Shown: positions 1 to 8,440, numbered from the stretch's first letter. The stretch: 64,000 bases of DNA from Terrabacter tumescens (GCF_014646815.1 NZ_BMNZ01000004.1:333103-397102), one strand, 5' to 3'. The notes: generated by a model from the sequence alone, not told the origin. A program made the numbers and translations.

Positions 1-1
1 G

Positions 2-601
2 CTCCCGCCCGACATCGCCCCCGACGGCGGCAGCCGCTGGATGGTCGTCATGGAGCAGCTGCTCAAGGACCCGAAGAACGACTGGTGGGACGACAAGACG
101 ACCCCCGGTGTCACCGAGGGGTCGGGCGAGATCCTCAAGCGGGCTCTCGTCGAGGCCCGTCTCGACCTCGCGCGCGAGCTCGGCAAGGTGCCCGCCACGT
201 GGCGCTGGGGCCGCCTGCACCAGCTCGACCTCAAGCACCAGGTCATGGGCGCCGACGGAGTGCCGGAGATCGTCCAGAACCTCTTCAACCGCAACGACAT
301 CGAGCTCGGCGGCGGCAACTCCATCGTCAACGCCAACTCGTGGAACGCCTCGAAGCCGGGCTACGACGTGACCAACGGCCCGTCGATGCGCATGGTCGTC
401 GACCTCGGAAACCTCGACGCGTCCCGTTGGGTCAACTCGACGGGCCAGTCGGGGCACGCCTACGACGACCACTACGCCGACCAGATCGACGCGTGGGCGG
501 CCAACGAGACCTTCGCGTGGCCGTTCAGCCAGGCCGCGGTGCGCGACGCGACGGACGACGATCTGACCCTCGTGCCGCCGTCGCAGGCTCCCGCTCCCTG
601 A
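2..601 (+). CDS. Penicillin acylase family hydrolase, C-terminal part (truncated by window edge)
   Basis: The frame is open from the first bases and ends at TGA 599-601, giving the last 199 residues of a protein that in this family is usually 700-900 residues. The visible part contains the family-like stretch GGGNSIVNANSW followed by PSMRMVVDLG and a Gly-Gln-Ser-Gly-His segment, typical of the C-terminal beta subunit of N-terminal-nucleophile penicillin/cephalosporin/acyl-homoserine-lactone acylases. The catalytic N-terminal Ser of the beta chain lies outside the window, so activity cannot be judged. The family hydrolyses amide bonds of acylated substrates, normally after export and self-cleavage. 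Substrate unknown. Confidence 0.8.
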   Translation, partial: LPPDIAPDGGSRWMVVMEQLLKDPKNDWWDDKTTPGVTEGSGEILKRALVEARLDLARELGKVPATWRWGRLHQLDLKHQVMGADGVPEIVQNLFNRNDIELGGGNSIVNANSWNASKPGYDVTNGPSMRMVVDLGNLDASRWVNSTGQSGHAYDDHYADQIDAWAANETFAWPFSQAAVRDATDDDLTLVPPSQAPAP

Positions 602-668
602 CGTCCGCTCCCTGACGCTCGCTGCCTGAGGTCCGCGACGCGAGGGCGTATGCCGTGTGCTGACCTCG

Positions 669-1283
669 TCAGCGCAGGCGCACGACGCGGCCGGTGGTCG
701 TCACGTAGCCGTCGACGGGCACGTCGTGCGCGTCCGCCGGCAGGTCGAGCTCGCTCTGCTCTCCCTCGTGCAGCAGCGTGACGACGGGTGCCGACGGGTC
801 GCGGTGCAGCAGGGCCCGGTCGTAGCAGCCGCCGCCCTGTCCGAGCCGCGTGCCGTGGCTGTCGACCGACAGGCCGGGCGTCACGACGAGGTCGCACGTG
901 GCGAGGGCGTCGGTGCCCAGCCAGCGCTGCCGCTCGTCGGCGTCGGGCTCGTGGCCGCCGTGGCCCGGGCGGCGCACGGTGGCATCGTCGCCCGAGGCGC
1001 CGGGGACGGCATACCTCCACTCCAGCGAGAAGTCCTCGAGCACGATCGGCACGATGACCTCGTGCCCGGCGGCAAGGAGCGCCTCGACGAGGCGGCCGGT
1101 CGGCGGCTCGTCCGGGAGCGACTCGTAGACGGCCACCCGGCAGGGCTCGGGCACGAAGCGCAGGACCGCGTCGGCGATCGCGACGGCAGCGGCCTCGCGG
1201 GCCGCGGGGTCCGTCCCGCGCGCGAGCTCACGCCGTCGGGCCCGTGCGGCGTGACGCACGTCACGCTTGGTGCCCGCTGTCAC
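669..1283 (-). CDS. 5-formyltetrahydrofolate cyclo-ligase
   Basis: A 204-residue protein of normal family length. It should convert 5-formyl-THF to 5,10-methenyl-THF using ATP in the cytoplasm. The diagnostic C-terminal motif (SHGTRLGQGGGCYDR, about residues 142-156) binds folate and ATP-Mg; a basic N-terminus (RHAARARRREL) is also typical. It is divergent from the UGPase-MoeA gene, with only 59 bp between the two starts, so both promoters overlap. The same neighbour pair (cyclo-ligase divergent from UTP-glucose-1-phosphate uridylyltransferase) is common in Actinobacteria. Its stop overlaps a short hairpin (GCTGAC-CTC-GTCAGC, about 658-672) between it and the preceding convergent hydrolase gene. 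Confidence 0.93.
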   Translation of the reverse strand: MTAGTKRDVRHAARARRRELARGTDPAAREAAAVAIADAVLRFVPEPCRVAVYESLPDEPPTGRLVEALLAAGHEVIVPIVLEDFSLEWRYAVPGASGDDATVRRPGHGGHEPDADERQRWLGTDALATCDLVVTPGLSVDSHGTRLGQGGGCYDRALLHRDPSAPVVTLLHEGEQSELDLPADAHDVPVDGYVTTTGRVVRLR

Positions 1284-1342
1284 GCTGATCGGGTTCGTGG
1301 GACGGGCCGGACGTGCATGGAGCCCATCGTAAGGTGAGGGCC

Positions 1343-3985
1343 ATGAGTGACCAGGCCTTGCGCGCTTCCGTCGACCTGATGCGCCGGAGAGGCCTGGGGC
1401 CCGAGGCCATCAGCGTCTTCGAGCACTACTTCCAGCAGCTGCAGGCCGGCGCGCTCGGCACCATCCCGGAGGAGTCGATCCAGCCCCTCGGCGACATCCA
1501 GGCGCTGGGTGAGGTGCAGGTCAGCGACGAGGAGGCCCGCGAGGCCCTGTCCAAGACCGCGGTCATCAAGCTCAACGGCGGCCTCGGCACCGGCATGGGC
1601 ATGACAGGCGCCAAGTCGGCGCTCGAGGTCAAGGACGGCCTGACCTTCCTCGACATCATCGCGCTGCAGGTGCTCGCCCTCCGCGAGCGCTGGGGCGTCG
1701 AGCTGCCGCTCGTGCTGATGAACTCCTTCCGCACGTCGGAGGAGTCGCTCAAGATCCTCTCGAAGTACCCGGACCTGGCCGTCGAGGGCCTGCCGCTCGA
1801 CTTCATCCAGAGCGCCGAGCCCAAGCTGCGACCCGACGACCTCATGCCCGTCCAGTGGCCCGCCGACCCCGAGCTCGAGTGGTGCCCGCCCGGCCACGGC
1901 GACATCTACGTCTCGCTCGTCACCTCCGGCGTGCTCGACGCCTTGCTGGAGAAGGGGATCCGCTACGCGTTCCTCTCCAACTCCGACAACCTCGGCGCCA
2001 CCTGCGACCCCGACGTCGCGGCCTGGATGGTCGAGCGCGGCCTGCCCTACGTCGCGGAGGTGTGCCAGCGCACCAAGAGCGACCGCAAGGGCGGCCACCT
2101 CGCGGTGCGCAAGTCCGACGGTCGCATCGTCCTGCGCGACACGGCGATGGTCGCCGAGGGGGAGGAGCGCTACTTCCGCGACATCAAGCGGCACAGCACC
2201 TTCAACGCCAACAACGTGTGGATCGACCTCGAGGTCCTGCGCGAGCGTATGACGGCCAAGCAGGGGGTCCTCGGCCTGCCGATCATCGTCAACCACAAGA
2301 ACGTCGACCCCGCCGACCCCAGCTCGCCCGAGGTCATCCAGATGGAGTCGGCGATGGGCACGGCGATCGAGGTCTTCGAGGGGTCCGAGGCGATCCTCGT
2401 GCCCCGTACGCGCTTCAGGCCGGTCAAGACGACGAACGACCTGCTCGTCATCCGGTCCGACTTCTTCTCGCTCGACGAGGGCTACCACGTCGTCGCCACC
2501 GTCGACGGCCCCGAGCCCTACGTCGACCTCGACTCGGCCTACCGCTTCGTGTCCGGCTTCGAGAAGCGCTTCCCCAAGGGCGTGCCGTCGATGCGCGACT
2601 GCACGAGCCTGCGCGTCATCGGCGACCCCGTCTTCGGCCGGAACGTCCGCTGCATCGGCGACGTGCTCATCGACGGCTACCGACGCGTCCTCGACGACTC
2701 CGTGCTCGGCGAGCCGCCCCTCACCGCAGCGGGACCCGGAGCCCTCCCGAGCGACGTGCGCACCGTCGACGAGCACCTCAAGGCCATCCTCGCGACGCTC
2801 GAGCCGTCGCCGACCGAGTGGACGCCGCTCACCGAGGCCCTCGGTCTCGTCGTCGCGCGCGACGTCCGCTCGAACGTCGACCTGCCGAGCTTCGACAACT
2901 CCTCGATGGACGGGTATGCCGTCCGCGCGGAGTCGCTCGCCGGCGCGGCCGAGGCGCCCGTGCGGCTGCGCATCGTCGGCGAGGTGGCGGCCGGTGACGA
3001 CCCGACCTTCTCGGTCGGCCCGGGCGAGGCCGCTCGGATCATGACCGGCGCGCCGGTCCCCGACGGGGCCGACGCGGTCATCGCCGTCGAGGACACGGAC
3101 GGCGCCGCGACCGGTGAGGTCGAGTGCCGCGCCTCCGTGGCACGGGGCCGCTACGTCAGGCCGCGCGGCGAGGACGTGGCCACGGGCTCGGTCGTCGTCA
3201 CCGCCGGAGAGGTGGTCGGCGCGCGCACCATCGCCCTGCTCGCGGCCTGCGGTCACGCCGGCGTGGAGGTCCACCGCCGCCCGCACGTCGTCGTCCTGTC
3301 CACCGGCACCGAGCTCGTCGAGCCCGGAAAGCCCCTGGGCCCCGGTCAGATCCACGACTCGAACTCCTCGATGCTCTGGGCGGCGGCCGTCGGCGCAGGA
3401 GCGACCGCCGAGGTGCGCGGTGCCGTCGGCGACTCCGAGGAGGAGCTGCTCGCCGCTCTCGACGAGATCGTGGGCAAGGCCGACATCGTCATCACGAGCG
3501 GCGGGGTGTCGATGGGCGCCTACGACGTCGTCAAGAGCGCGCTGCGCGGCAAGGGCATCGACTTCGTCAAGGTGGCGATGCAGCCGGGCAAGCCGCAGGG
3601 CTTCGGCCTGCTCGCCGGCCCGGACGGCAAGCAGGTGCCGCTCTTCGCCCTGCCCGGCAACCCGGTGTCGTCCTTCGTCTCGTTCGAGATCTTCGTGCGG
3701 CCGGCGCTGCGTCGGCTCATGCGCCTGACCCCGGAGAAGCGCCGGCTGCGACCGGCCACCCTCATCTCCGGCGTCGAGTCCTTCGTCGGCCGGAGGCAGT
3801 ACGGCCGCGCCGTCGTGTCCCGCTCCGCCGAGGGGACGCTCGTGGCGGTGCCGGTGGCAGGCCAGGGCTCGCACTTCGTCGCCGACCTCTCGCGGGCCAA
3901 CGCCCTGTTCGTCGTGCCCGAGGACGTCACCGAGCTCGTCGCCGGCGAGGTCGTCGACGTCCTCCTCCTCGACAAGGAGGCCTGA
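1343..3985 (+). CDS. Fusion protein: UTP-glucose-1-phosphate uridylyltransferase + MoeA/gephyrin-like (Glp) domain
   Basis: An 880-residue open frame joins two normally separate proteins. Residues 1 to about 465 are a UDPGP-family uridylyltransferase (UTP + glucose-1-P to UDP-glucose), with the nucleotide loop LNGGLGTGMGMTGAKS at about 77-92 and a C-terminal beta-helix segment. Residues from about 472 are a complete MoeA-type domain (SSMDGYAVR about 520, TSGGVSMGAYDVV about 717, LPGNPVSSFVSFE about 769). ATG 1343 is chosen because AAGGTGAG lies 5 bases upstream. The junction GTG at 2756 resembles the usual MoeA start, but no good ribosome site precedes it and no stop separates the halves. The neighbours moaC and mogA argue for molybdenum cofactor work. 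The downstream sepX/glpR gene argues instead for Glp, the division-linked MoeA homologue. The start of moaC overlaps the stop. Confidence 0.88.
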   Translation: MSDQALRASVDLMRRRGLGPEAISVFEHYFQQLQAGALGTIPEESIQPLGDIQALGEVQVSDEEAREALSKTAVIKLNGGLGTGMGMTGAKSALEVKDGLTFLDIIALQVLALRERWGVELPLVLMNSFRTSEESLKILSKYPDLAVEGLPLDFIQSAEPKLRPDDLMPVQWPADPELEWCPPGHGDIYVSLVTSGVLDALLEKGIRYAFLSNSDNLGATCDPDVAAWMVERGLPYVAEVCQRTKSDRKGGHLAVRKSDGRIVLRDTAMVAEGEERYFRDIKRHSTFNANNVWIDLEVLRERMTAKQGVLGLPIIVNHKNVDPADPSSPEVIQMESAMGTAIEVFEGSEAILVPRTRFRPVKTTNDLLVIRSDFFSLDEGYHVVATVDGPEPYVDLDSAYRFVSGFEKRFPKGVPSMRDCTSLRVIGDPVFGRNVRCIGDVLIDGYRRVLDDSVLGEPPLTAAGPGALPSDVRTVDEHLKAILATLEPSPTEWTPLTEALGLVVARDVRSNVDLPSFDNSSMDGYAVRAESLAGAAEAPVRLRIVGEVAAGDDPTFSVGPGEAARIMTGAPVPDGADAVIAVEDTDGAATGEVECRASVARGRYVRPRGEDVATGSVVVTAGEVVGARTIALLAACGHAGVEVHRRPHVVVLSTGTELVEPGKPLGPGQIHDSNSSMLWAAAVGAGATAEVRGAVGDSEEELLAALDEIVGKADIVITSGGVSMGAYDVVKSALRGKGIDFVKVAMQPGKPQGFGLLAGPDGKQVPLFALPGNPVSSFVSFEIFVRPALRRLMRLTPEKRRLRPATLISGVESFVGRRQYGRAVVSRSAEGTLVAVPVAGQGSHFVADLSRANALFVVPEDVTELVAGEVVDVLLLDKEA

Positions 3986-4488
3986 TGAGCGACCAGTCGC
4001 CCGAGGCACCCTCGACTCCGGCGCCCTCGCTGACGCACGTCCGCGCGGACGGCAGCGCGCACATGGTGGACGTCTCGGCCAAGGCCGTGACCGCGCGCGA
4101 GGCCAGCGCGGCCGGGCGGGTGCTGCTGAGCCCCGACGCCGTGGCAGCGCTGCGGTCGGGCCGGGTGCCCAAGGGCGACGCGCTCGCGGTGGCTCGCATC
4201 GCCGGCATCCAGGCGGTCAAGCGCACGCCCGAGCTCATCCCGCTCGCTCACCCGATCGCCGTGCACGGCGTCGAGGTCGACGTGACGGTCGCCGACGACG
4301 GCGCCGACATCACGGCCACCGTGCGCACCGCCGACCGCACCGGCATCGAGATGGAGGCCCTGACGGCCGTCTCGGTCGCCGCGCTGGCGCTCATCGACAT
4401 GGTCAAGGCCGTTGACAAGCACGGCCGCATCACCGACGTGCGCGTCACCGCCAAGTCCGGCGGCCGCTCGGGGGACTGGCATGAGTGA
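3985..4488 (+). CDS. moaC: Cyclic pyranopterin monophosphate synthase MoaC
   Basis: A 167-residue protein that makes cyclic pyranopterin monophosphate in molybdenum cofactor synthesis. The family core is clear: KGDALAVARIAGIQAVKRT followed by ELIPLAHPI (about residues 62-93) and MEALTAVSVAALALIDMVKAVDK (about 118-140), which carry the conserved catalytic Lys, His and Asp-type residues. The ATG overlaps the TGA of the UGPase-MoeA fusion (TGATG), and the end overlaps mogA by 8 bases, so the genes are translationally coupled. The N-terminus has about 20 extra residues rich in Pro, Ser and Thr. No moaA is visible in the window. Confidence 0.95.
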   Translation: MSDQSPEAPSTPAPSLTHVRADGSAHMVDVSAKAVTAREASAAGRVLLSPDAVAALRSGRVPKGDALAVARIAGIQAVKRTPELIPLAHPIAVHGVEVDVTVADDGADITATVRTADRTGIEMEALTAVSVAALALIDMVKAVDKHGRITDVRVTAKSGGRSGDWHE

Positions 4489-4975
4489 CGGTCCGGGCAA
4501 GAGCCGCCGAGCCGTCGTCGTGACGGTGTCGACCCGGGCCGCGGCCGGGGTCTACGCCGACGTGTCCGGGCCGATCATCGTCGACCGGCTGCGGGGCTGG
4601 GGCTTCACGGTGAGCTCGCCGATCGTCGTCGCAGACGGTGACGACTTCGGCATGGAGCTGCGCGAGGTGCTCGCGAGCGAGCCCGACCTCGTGCTGACGA
4701 CCGGGGGCACCGGCCTCACGCCCACCGATGCGACTCCCGAGCAGACGGCGCCGCTGCTCGACCGGCTGGTGCCGGGTGTCGCCGAGGCCATCCGTGCGGC
4801 CGGCGTCGCCAAGGGCGTGCCGACGGCGATGCTCTCCCGCGGGCTTGCGGGCCTGTCGGGGCGCACGTTCGTCGTCAACCTGCCCGGCTCGCGCGGTGGC
4901 GTGAGCGACGCGCTCGTCGTGCTCGAGCCGGTCCTGGGGCACGCCCTCGACCAGATCCCCGGCAGCGACCACTGA
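4481..4975 (+). CDS. Molybdopterin adenylyltransferase-type protein (MogA/MoaB)
   Basis: A 164-residue MoCF-fold protein. TTGGTGLTPTDATPE (about residues 67-81) is the molybdopterin-binding TGGTG motif, and LPGSRGGV near the end is the second conserved loop. The family adenylylates molybdopterin before the metal is inserted by MoeA. It begins inside the end of moaC (8-bp overlap), so it belongs to the same transcript as the MoeA-type domain, which fits stepwise cofactor synthesis. MogA and MoaB cannot be separated from sequence alone. The start ATG 4481 gives the usual short N-terminus before the first strand (RRAVVVTVSTRAAAG). Confidence 0.9.
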   Translation: MSDGPGKSRRAVVVTVSTRAAAGVYADVSGPIIVDRLRGWGFTVSSPIVVADGDDFGMELREVLASEPDLVLTTGGTGLTPTDATPEQTAPLLDRLVPGVAEAIRAAGVAKGVPTAMLSRGLAGLSGRTFVVNLPGSRGGVSDALVVLEPVLGHALDQIPGSDH

Positions 4976-4976
4976 G

Positions 4977-5615
4977 GTGAGGATGCCGTGGCGTCCGCAC
5001 CGTGACGGACGGGGCCGGTGGCCCGTCGTGCTGCGCGACGCCACCTTCGAGCCCCCGATCGTGCTGCGTCCCCTGCGGGTCGACGACGAGCGGGACTGGC
5101 AACGCGTGCGGCGGGACAACGCGGCATACGTCCAGCCGTGGGAGCCGACGCTTCCGCCGGGCTCGCCCGCGCGCACCCCGGTCTCGTTCCGGCAGTTCGT
5201 CCGGGACCTCGACGCCGAGGCGGCCGCGGACCGGGCGATGCCGTGGTGCATCGAGGTCGGCGGGCGCATCGTCGGGCAGGTGCACCTCTTCGGCATCGTC
5301 CGGGCGGCGCAGCAGTCCGCCGCGGCGGGCTACTGGCTCGACGAGGCGGTGACCGGGCAGGGCATCGCCACGCGCGCTGTCGCCCTCGCGCTCGACCACG
5401 CGCTCGGCGCGGGCGGGCTGCACCGCGTCGAGGTCAACATCCGGCTCGACAACGTGCCCTCGCTCCGGGTCGTCGAGCGGCTGGGGCTGCGCGACGAGGG
5501 GGTCCGCGAGCGGTTCCTGCACATCGACGGGGGCTGGCGCGACCACCGGTCGTTCGCCGCGACCACGGAGGACCTCGCCGGATCGACCCTCATGGCTCGT
5601 CTGTCACAGGTGTAA
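4977..5615 (+). CDS. GNAT family N-acetyltransferase (RimJ/RimL type)
   Basis: A 212-residue acetyltransferase of the ribosomal-protein-alanine type. It has the N-terminal LRPLRVDDERDW opening, the GYWLDEAVTGQGIATRA motif (about residues 120-136; acetyl-CoA pyrophosphate loop, Q-x-G-x-A form) and the HRVEVNIRLDNVPSLRVVERLGL signature (about 149-171). It probably acetylates the alpha-amino group of a protein or an antibiotic-like amine; substrate unknown. It begins two bases after the mogA stop (GTG 4977 or ATG 4983) and so sits at the end of the molybdenum/UGPase operon. A rimJ-like gene in this position is conserved next to glp/moeA in many Actinobacteria. Confidence 0.88.
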   Translation: MRMPWRPHRDGRGRWPVVLRDATFEPPIVLRPLRVDDERDWQRVRRDNAAYVQPWEPTLPPGSPARTPVSFRQFVRDLDAEAAADRAMPWCIEVGGRIVGQVHLFGIVRAAQQSAAAGYWLDEAVTGQGIATRAVALALDHALGAGGLHRVEVNIRLDNVPSLRVVERLGLRDEGVRERFLHIDGGWRDHRSFAATTEDLAGSTLMARLSQV

Positions 5616-5685
5616 CACCAGCCTCTTGCGCGACACGCCTCGAATGTCCGGGGTCGTTACCGAACCGCGTCCTACCGTGGGTCAC

Positions 5686-6795
5686 GTGCCCGTCAGCAGC
5701 CTGATCTTCGTCGTCATCGTGGCGATCTGGGCTGCCTATCTCGTGCAGCACTGGGCGCGCCGGCGCGAGGACGCCGCAGCCACCCGCTCCGTCGACGGCT
5801 TCACCCAGGCCATGCGCGTCCTCGAGAAGCGGCGGGCCCTGCCGGCCACCGAGCTCAGCACGCCGCGCCCCCACTCGTACGCCGTCAAGCCCGCCACCAC
5901 GGGCCGCCCCACCGTCGACGTGAAGCGGGCCGTGCCCGCGGGCAGCACGCGTCGGAGCTCCCCGCTCGTCGCCCGTCGCGCCGACGAGCGCGTGCTCAAC
6001 GCCACCCTCCCGTCGGGTGGCCCGTCGGACCACAGCCACACCGACCACGACATCGCCCCCTACGCCGCCGAGGTGGACCGCATGCCCGAGTCAGCCGGCC
6101 AGTCGCACCACGCAGGCCGCGCCACGCCAAGCCGATCGGCCGCTCCCGTGCGGGTTCCGTTGGCACAGCGGCGGATTCGCGCGGCTCTGCTCCTCGTCGC
6201 ACTCGCGTGGCTCCCGGTCTCGATCACCCTCACGGTCACCGGCGTCCTCATGTGGATCTCGATCCCGTTCGCCGTGCTCACCGTCGCCGCCGTGCTCGTG
6301 TGGCTGCGCGCCGAGGCCCAGACCGACCAGCTGCGGGCCGGCGCCGACGAGCGCGCTGACGCCGAGGCTCCCCGTGGGCGTCGTGGCTCTCGCCGACGCG
6401 CCGAGCACCACGTGCCGGTCCTGTCGAGCGAGGACACCCAGGTCATCCGCAGCACGCCCGTCCCGGCGACCTCCACCGTCGTCCCGGCGTCGCAGCCGCC
6501 CCTCGTCGCCCAGCACGTCGAGCCCGGTGTGTTCGACGTCCAGGCGCCCGTCACCGGTGAGGTGCCGGTCGCCGCGGCGCAGGCGGTCGTCCACACCGAG
6601 GCCGCTCCGGTCGCCGAGGGCAGCTGGAGCCCGGTGCCGGTGCCGCGCCCGACGTACTCCCTCAAGGCCAAGGCTGAGCCGCGCTACACCGACAGCGGCA
6701 TCCCGGCGGACGTCTTCGACACCCCGGAGTTCGCCGACGAGGCCGAGGAGCTCGACGACCGGGCCCTCTTCGCCCGCCGCGCCGTCTCGCAGTAA
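5686..6795 (+). CDS. Divisome membrane protein of the SepX/GlpR family
   Basis: The chosen GTG 5686 starts the family signature: a membrane helix (SSLIFVVIVAIWAAYLVQHW, residues 4-23) followed at once by a basic RRRED turn and the SVDGFTQAMRVLEKRR stretch. A central pair of hydrophobic helices lies near residues 145-195 (LLLVALAWLPVSITLTV, FAVLTVAAVLVWL). The C-terminus is long, acidic and Pro/Ala/Val-rich, about 369 residues overall. In Streptomyces and Corynebacterium this family works in cell division with a MoeA-like partner (Glp); here that domain is in the upstream fusion gene. An upstream in-frame ATG at 5644 exists, but it lies outside the conserved start. Function is assigned from family knowledge and context. 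Confidence 0.82.
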   Translation: MPVSSLIFVVIVAIWAAYLVQHWARRREDAAATRSVDGFTQAMRVLEKRRALPATELSTPRPHSYAVKPATTGRPTVDVKRAVPAGSTRRSSPLVARRADERVLNATLPSGGPSDHSHTDHDIAPYAAEVDRMPESAGQSHHAGRATPSRSAAPVRVPLAQRRIRAALLLVALAWLPVSITLTVTGVLMWISIPFAVLTVAAVLVWLRAEAQTDQLRAGADERADAEAPRGRRGSRRRAEHHVPVLSSEDTQVIRSTPVPATSTVVPASQPPLVAQHVEPGVFDVQAPVTGEVPVAAAQAVVHTEAAPVAEGSWSPVPVPRPTYSLKAKAEPRYTDSGIPADVFDTPEFADEAEELDDRALFARRAVSQ

Positions 6796-6824
6796 CCGCG
6801 ACCCACCAGCCGAACGCCGACAGC

Positions 6825-6954
6825 TCCGCCCCGGCGGAGTTGTCGTGGTTGTAGGGCGGGTCTCTCGCACGGCTTGTCCGCCCCGGCGGAGTTGGCGTGG
6901 TGCGATGGGCTGTTCTGGCGCGGTTTCTCCGCCGGGGCGGAGCCGGGACGGGTG
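6825..6954. repeat. Short direct and inverted repeats (TCCGCCCCGGCGGAG family)
   Basis: In the 210-bp gap after sepX/glpR a 25-bp unit occurs at 6825-6849 and again at 6877-6901 with one difference. Each unit contains the near palindrome CTCCGCC-CC-GGCGGAG, and a third inverted version (CTCCGCCGGGGCGGAG) follows near 6937-6952. The hairpins could terminate sepX/glpR transcription. No coding potential is seen. Confidence 0.7.
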
Positions 6955-6988
6955 GCTCAGGTGGAGGCTTGCGGCCACCTTGGAAGAT

Positions 6989-7007
6989 ATGACAACTTGG
7001 TTGTCAT
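6989..7007. promoter_or_regulatory. Perfect inverted-repeat operator overlapping the MarR start
   Basis: ATGACAAC-TTG-GTTGTCAT is a perfect 8-bp-arm inverted repeat whose right arm overlaps the start codon (7006) of the MarR gene. A possible -10 (TATGAC, 6988-6993) lies in the left arm, which would put the transcript start at or near the ATG, a leaderless arrangement. MarR proteins usually bind such sites, so autorepression is inferred. Confidence 0.65.
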
Positions 7008-7503
7008 GAATCGGGTCGATGCGGCGTATGCCGTCCTGCGTCACGTGCGCCCGCTGCACCAGTTCTCCGCCCGCGCCGTCTCCGACCTCCTGGTCGGGAC
7101 CGACCTGACGCTGCCCCTTCGCGCCGTGCTGGAGCTGCTTCTCGACGGCGGTCCCCAGACCGTCCCAGACCTCGGACGTGAGCTGCTCGTGAGCCGCCAA
7201 GGCGTGCAGAAGGTCGTCGACGACGGCGTGCGACTAGGGCACCTGGCGCTGCGCGACAACCCGGCTCACGCCCGGTCCCGCCTCGTCACCGTCACGCCGC
7301 GAGGTGAGCGGGTCTTCGCGCAGCTCCGCGCAGCCGAGGCCGCGAACCTCGAGGCGGCGACCACGGGGATCGAACCCGGCGACCTTGCCCACTGCGCCGA
7401 GGTGCTCGGGCGCCTCACGGCCGCGGTGCGCGAGATCGCGGGTCCCGGGGCCACCGTGCCGCATCCGGACGTCCGCGCCGCCGACCGTGCCCGCTCCCGC
7501 TGA
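7006..7503 (+). CDS. MarR-type winged-helix regulator
   Basis: A 165-residue protein with a winged helix-turn-helix: helices LRAVLELLLDGGPQTVPDLGREL, recognition segment VSRQGVQKVVDDGVRLGHLAL and wing RSRLVTVTPRGERVF (about residues 38-105), flanked by dimerisation helices. No ribosome site precedes ATG 7006; the codon sits at the edge of a perfect palindrome, which suggests a leaderless, self-regulated message. The gene is 63 bp upstream of an alpha/beta hydrolase on the same strand, a likely co-regulated target. The ligand is unknown. Confidence 0.85.
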   Translation: MNRVDAAYAVLRHVRPLHQFSARAVSDLLVGTDLTLPLRAVLELLLDGGPQTVPDLGRELLVSRQGVQKVVDDGVRLGHLALRDNPAHARSRLVTVTPRGERVFAQLRAAEAANLEAATTGIEPGDLAHCAEVLGRLTAAVREIAGPGATVPHPDVRAADRARSR

Positions 7504-7566
7504 GCCAGACGGACACCGACCACCACGGACCAGGCAACCACCCAACCCATGACGCAGGAGGCACCC

Positions 7567-8379
7567 GTGCACCGACTGGCCCTCGACGACGGACATCTCG
7601 CCTACACCGACACCGGGGACGGAGACCTCGTCGTCCTGCTGCACGGCGGCGGTGTCGACCACAGGATGTGGGACGACCAGGTCTCGGCGCTGGCTGCTCG
7701 CCACCGGGTCGTCGTGCCCGACCTCCGTGGGCACGGCGAGGCTTCGACGCTGTTCACACCGGCGCGGCACTGCGACGACGTCGCCGCGCTCGTGCGGCAC
7801 ATCGACGCCGGGCCAGCCGTCTTGGTCGGCCTGTCCATGGGCGGTGGGGCCGCCACCGACACCGCGCTCGAGCATCCGGACGCCGTCCGCGCCCTGGTCG
7901 TGAGCGGCACGGGCACGAGCGTCGCCACCTTCTCGGACCCGTGGGTCGTCGCCATCCTCCAGGAGTGGCACCGGGCCGTCGCGGCGCGCGATGCCGCCGC
8001 CTACGTCGAGGCGAGTCTCGCCTTCTGCGCCGGGCCGCACCGCCGACTCGACGAGGTCGCCGGCGACACGGTCGAGCGGTGCCGACGCATGCTCACCGAC
8101 ACGCTTGCCCGCCACGCGAGCCCGGACGCTGTCATGCCCGAGCCGGTCCACGACGCGTGGGACCGGCTCGACGAGATCGAGCAACCCGTCCTCGCCCTGT
8201 GTGGAGCCCTCGACTCGGAGGACCACCTGGACATGGGACGCCGCCTCGCCGCCGGGGTGCGTCGCGGGCGCTACGCCGAGGTGCAGGGCAGCGCGCACTA
8301 CCCGAACATGGAGCAGCCCGACGCGTGGAACGCCGCCGTCGACGGGTTCCTGGCCGAGCTGGGTGCCGCCCGTCGTTGA
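7567..8379 (+). CDS. Alpha/beta-fold hydrolase
   Basis: A 270-residue single-domain alpha/beta hydrolase. It has the oxyanion segment LLHGGGVDHRMW, the nucleophile elbow GLSMGGG (Ser about residue 90), an acid after strand 6 (LCGALDSEDH) and the terminal His (GSAHYPNMEQP), so the triad is complete. GTG 7567 is preferred because AGGAGG ends 5 bases upstream; an in-frame ATG at 7549 would add six residues but has no ribosome site. It probably shares the MarR-controlled transcript just upstream. Relatives include esterases, lactonases and haloperoxidase-like enzymes, so the substrate is open. A strong 16-bp terminator hairpin follows the stop. Confidence 0.87.
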   Translation: MHRLALDDGHLAYTDTGDGDLVVLLHGGGVDHRMWDDQVSALAARHRVVVPDLRGHGEASTLFTPARHCDDVAALVRHIDAGPAVLVGLSMGGGAATDTALEHPDAVRALVVSGTGTSVATFSDPWVVAILQEWHRAVAARDAAAYVEASLAFCAGPHRRLDEVAGDTVERCRRMLTDTLARHASPDAVMPEPVHDAWDRLDEIEQPVLALCGALDSEDHLDMGRRLAAGVRRGRYAEVQGSAHYPNMEQPDAWNAAVDGFLAELGAARR

Positions 8380-8385
8380 CGGTGT

Positions 8386-8432
8386 CGTATGCCGTGTGGC
8401 GACGGACGCGGGTCCGCGCCACACGGCATACG
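8386..8432. terminator. Bidirectional terminator hairpin with GTATGCC arms
   Basis: The arms at 8386-8401 and 8417-8432 (CGTATGCCGTGTGGCG and its complement) pair perfectly over 16 bp around a 15-nt loop. The hairpin lies between the convergent hydrolase and AI-2E-type genes, so it can serve both. Its arms contain the heptamer GTATGCC that recurs across the window. Confidence 0.85.
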
Positions 8433-8440
8433 CCATCGGT

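Noticed and set aside
2680-2760. Hidden frameshift or stop separating UGPase and MoeA
   Set aside because: The frame is continuous and both flanking domains are complete in the same frame; nothing in the sequence marks a break.
1280-4009. A 909-codon open frame antisense to the UGPase-MoeA gene
   Set aside because: It is an antisense shadow caused by GC-rich third positions; its product is Asp/Arg/His-rich with no domain, while the plus strand encodes two known enzymes.
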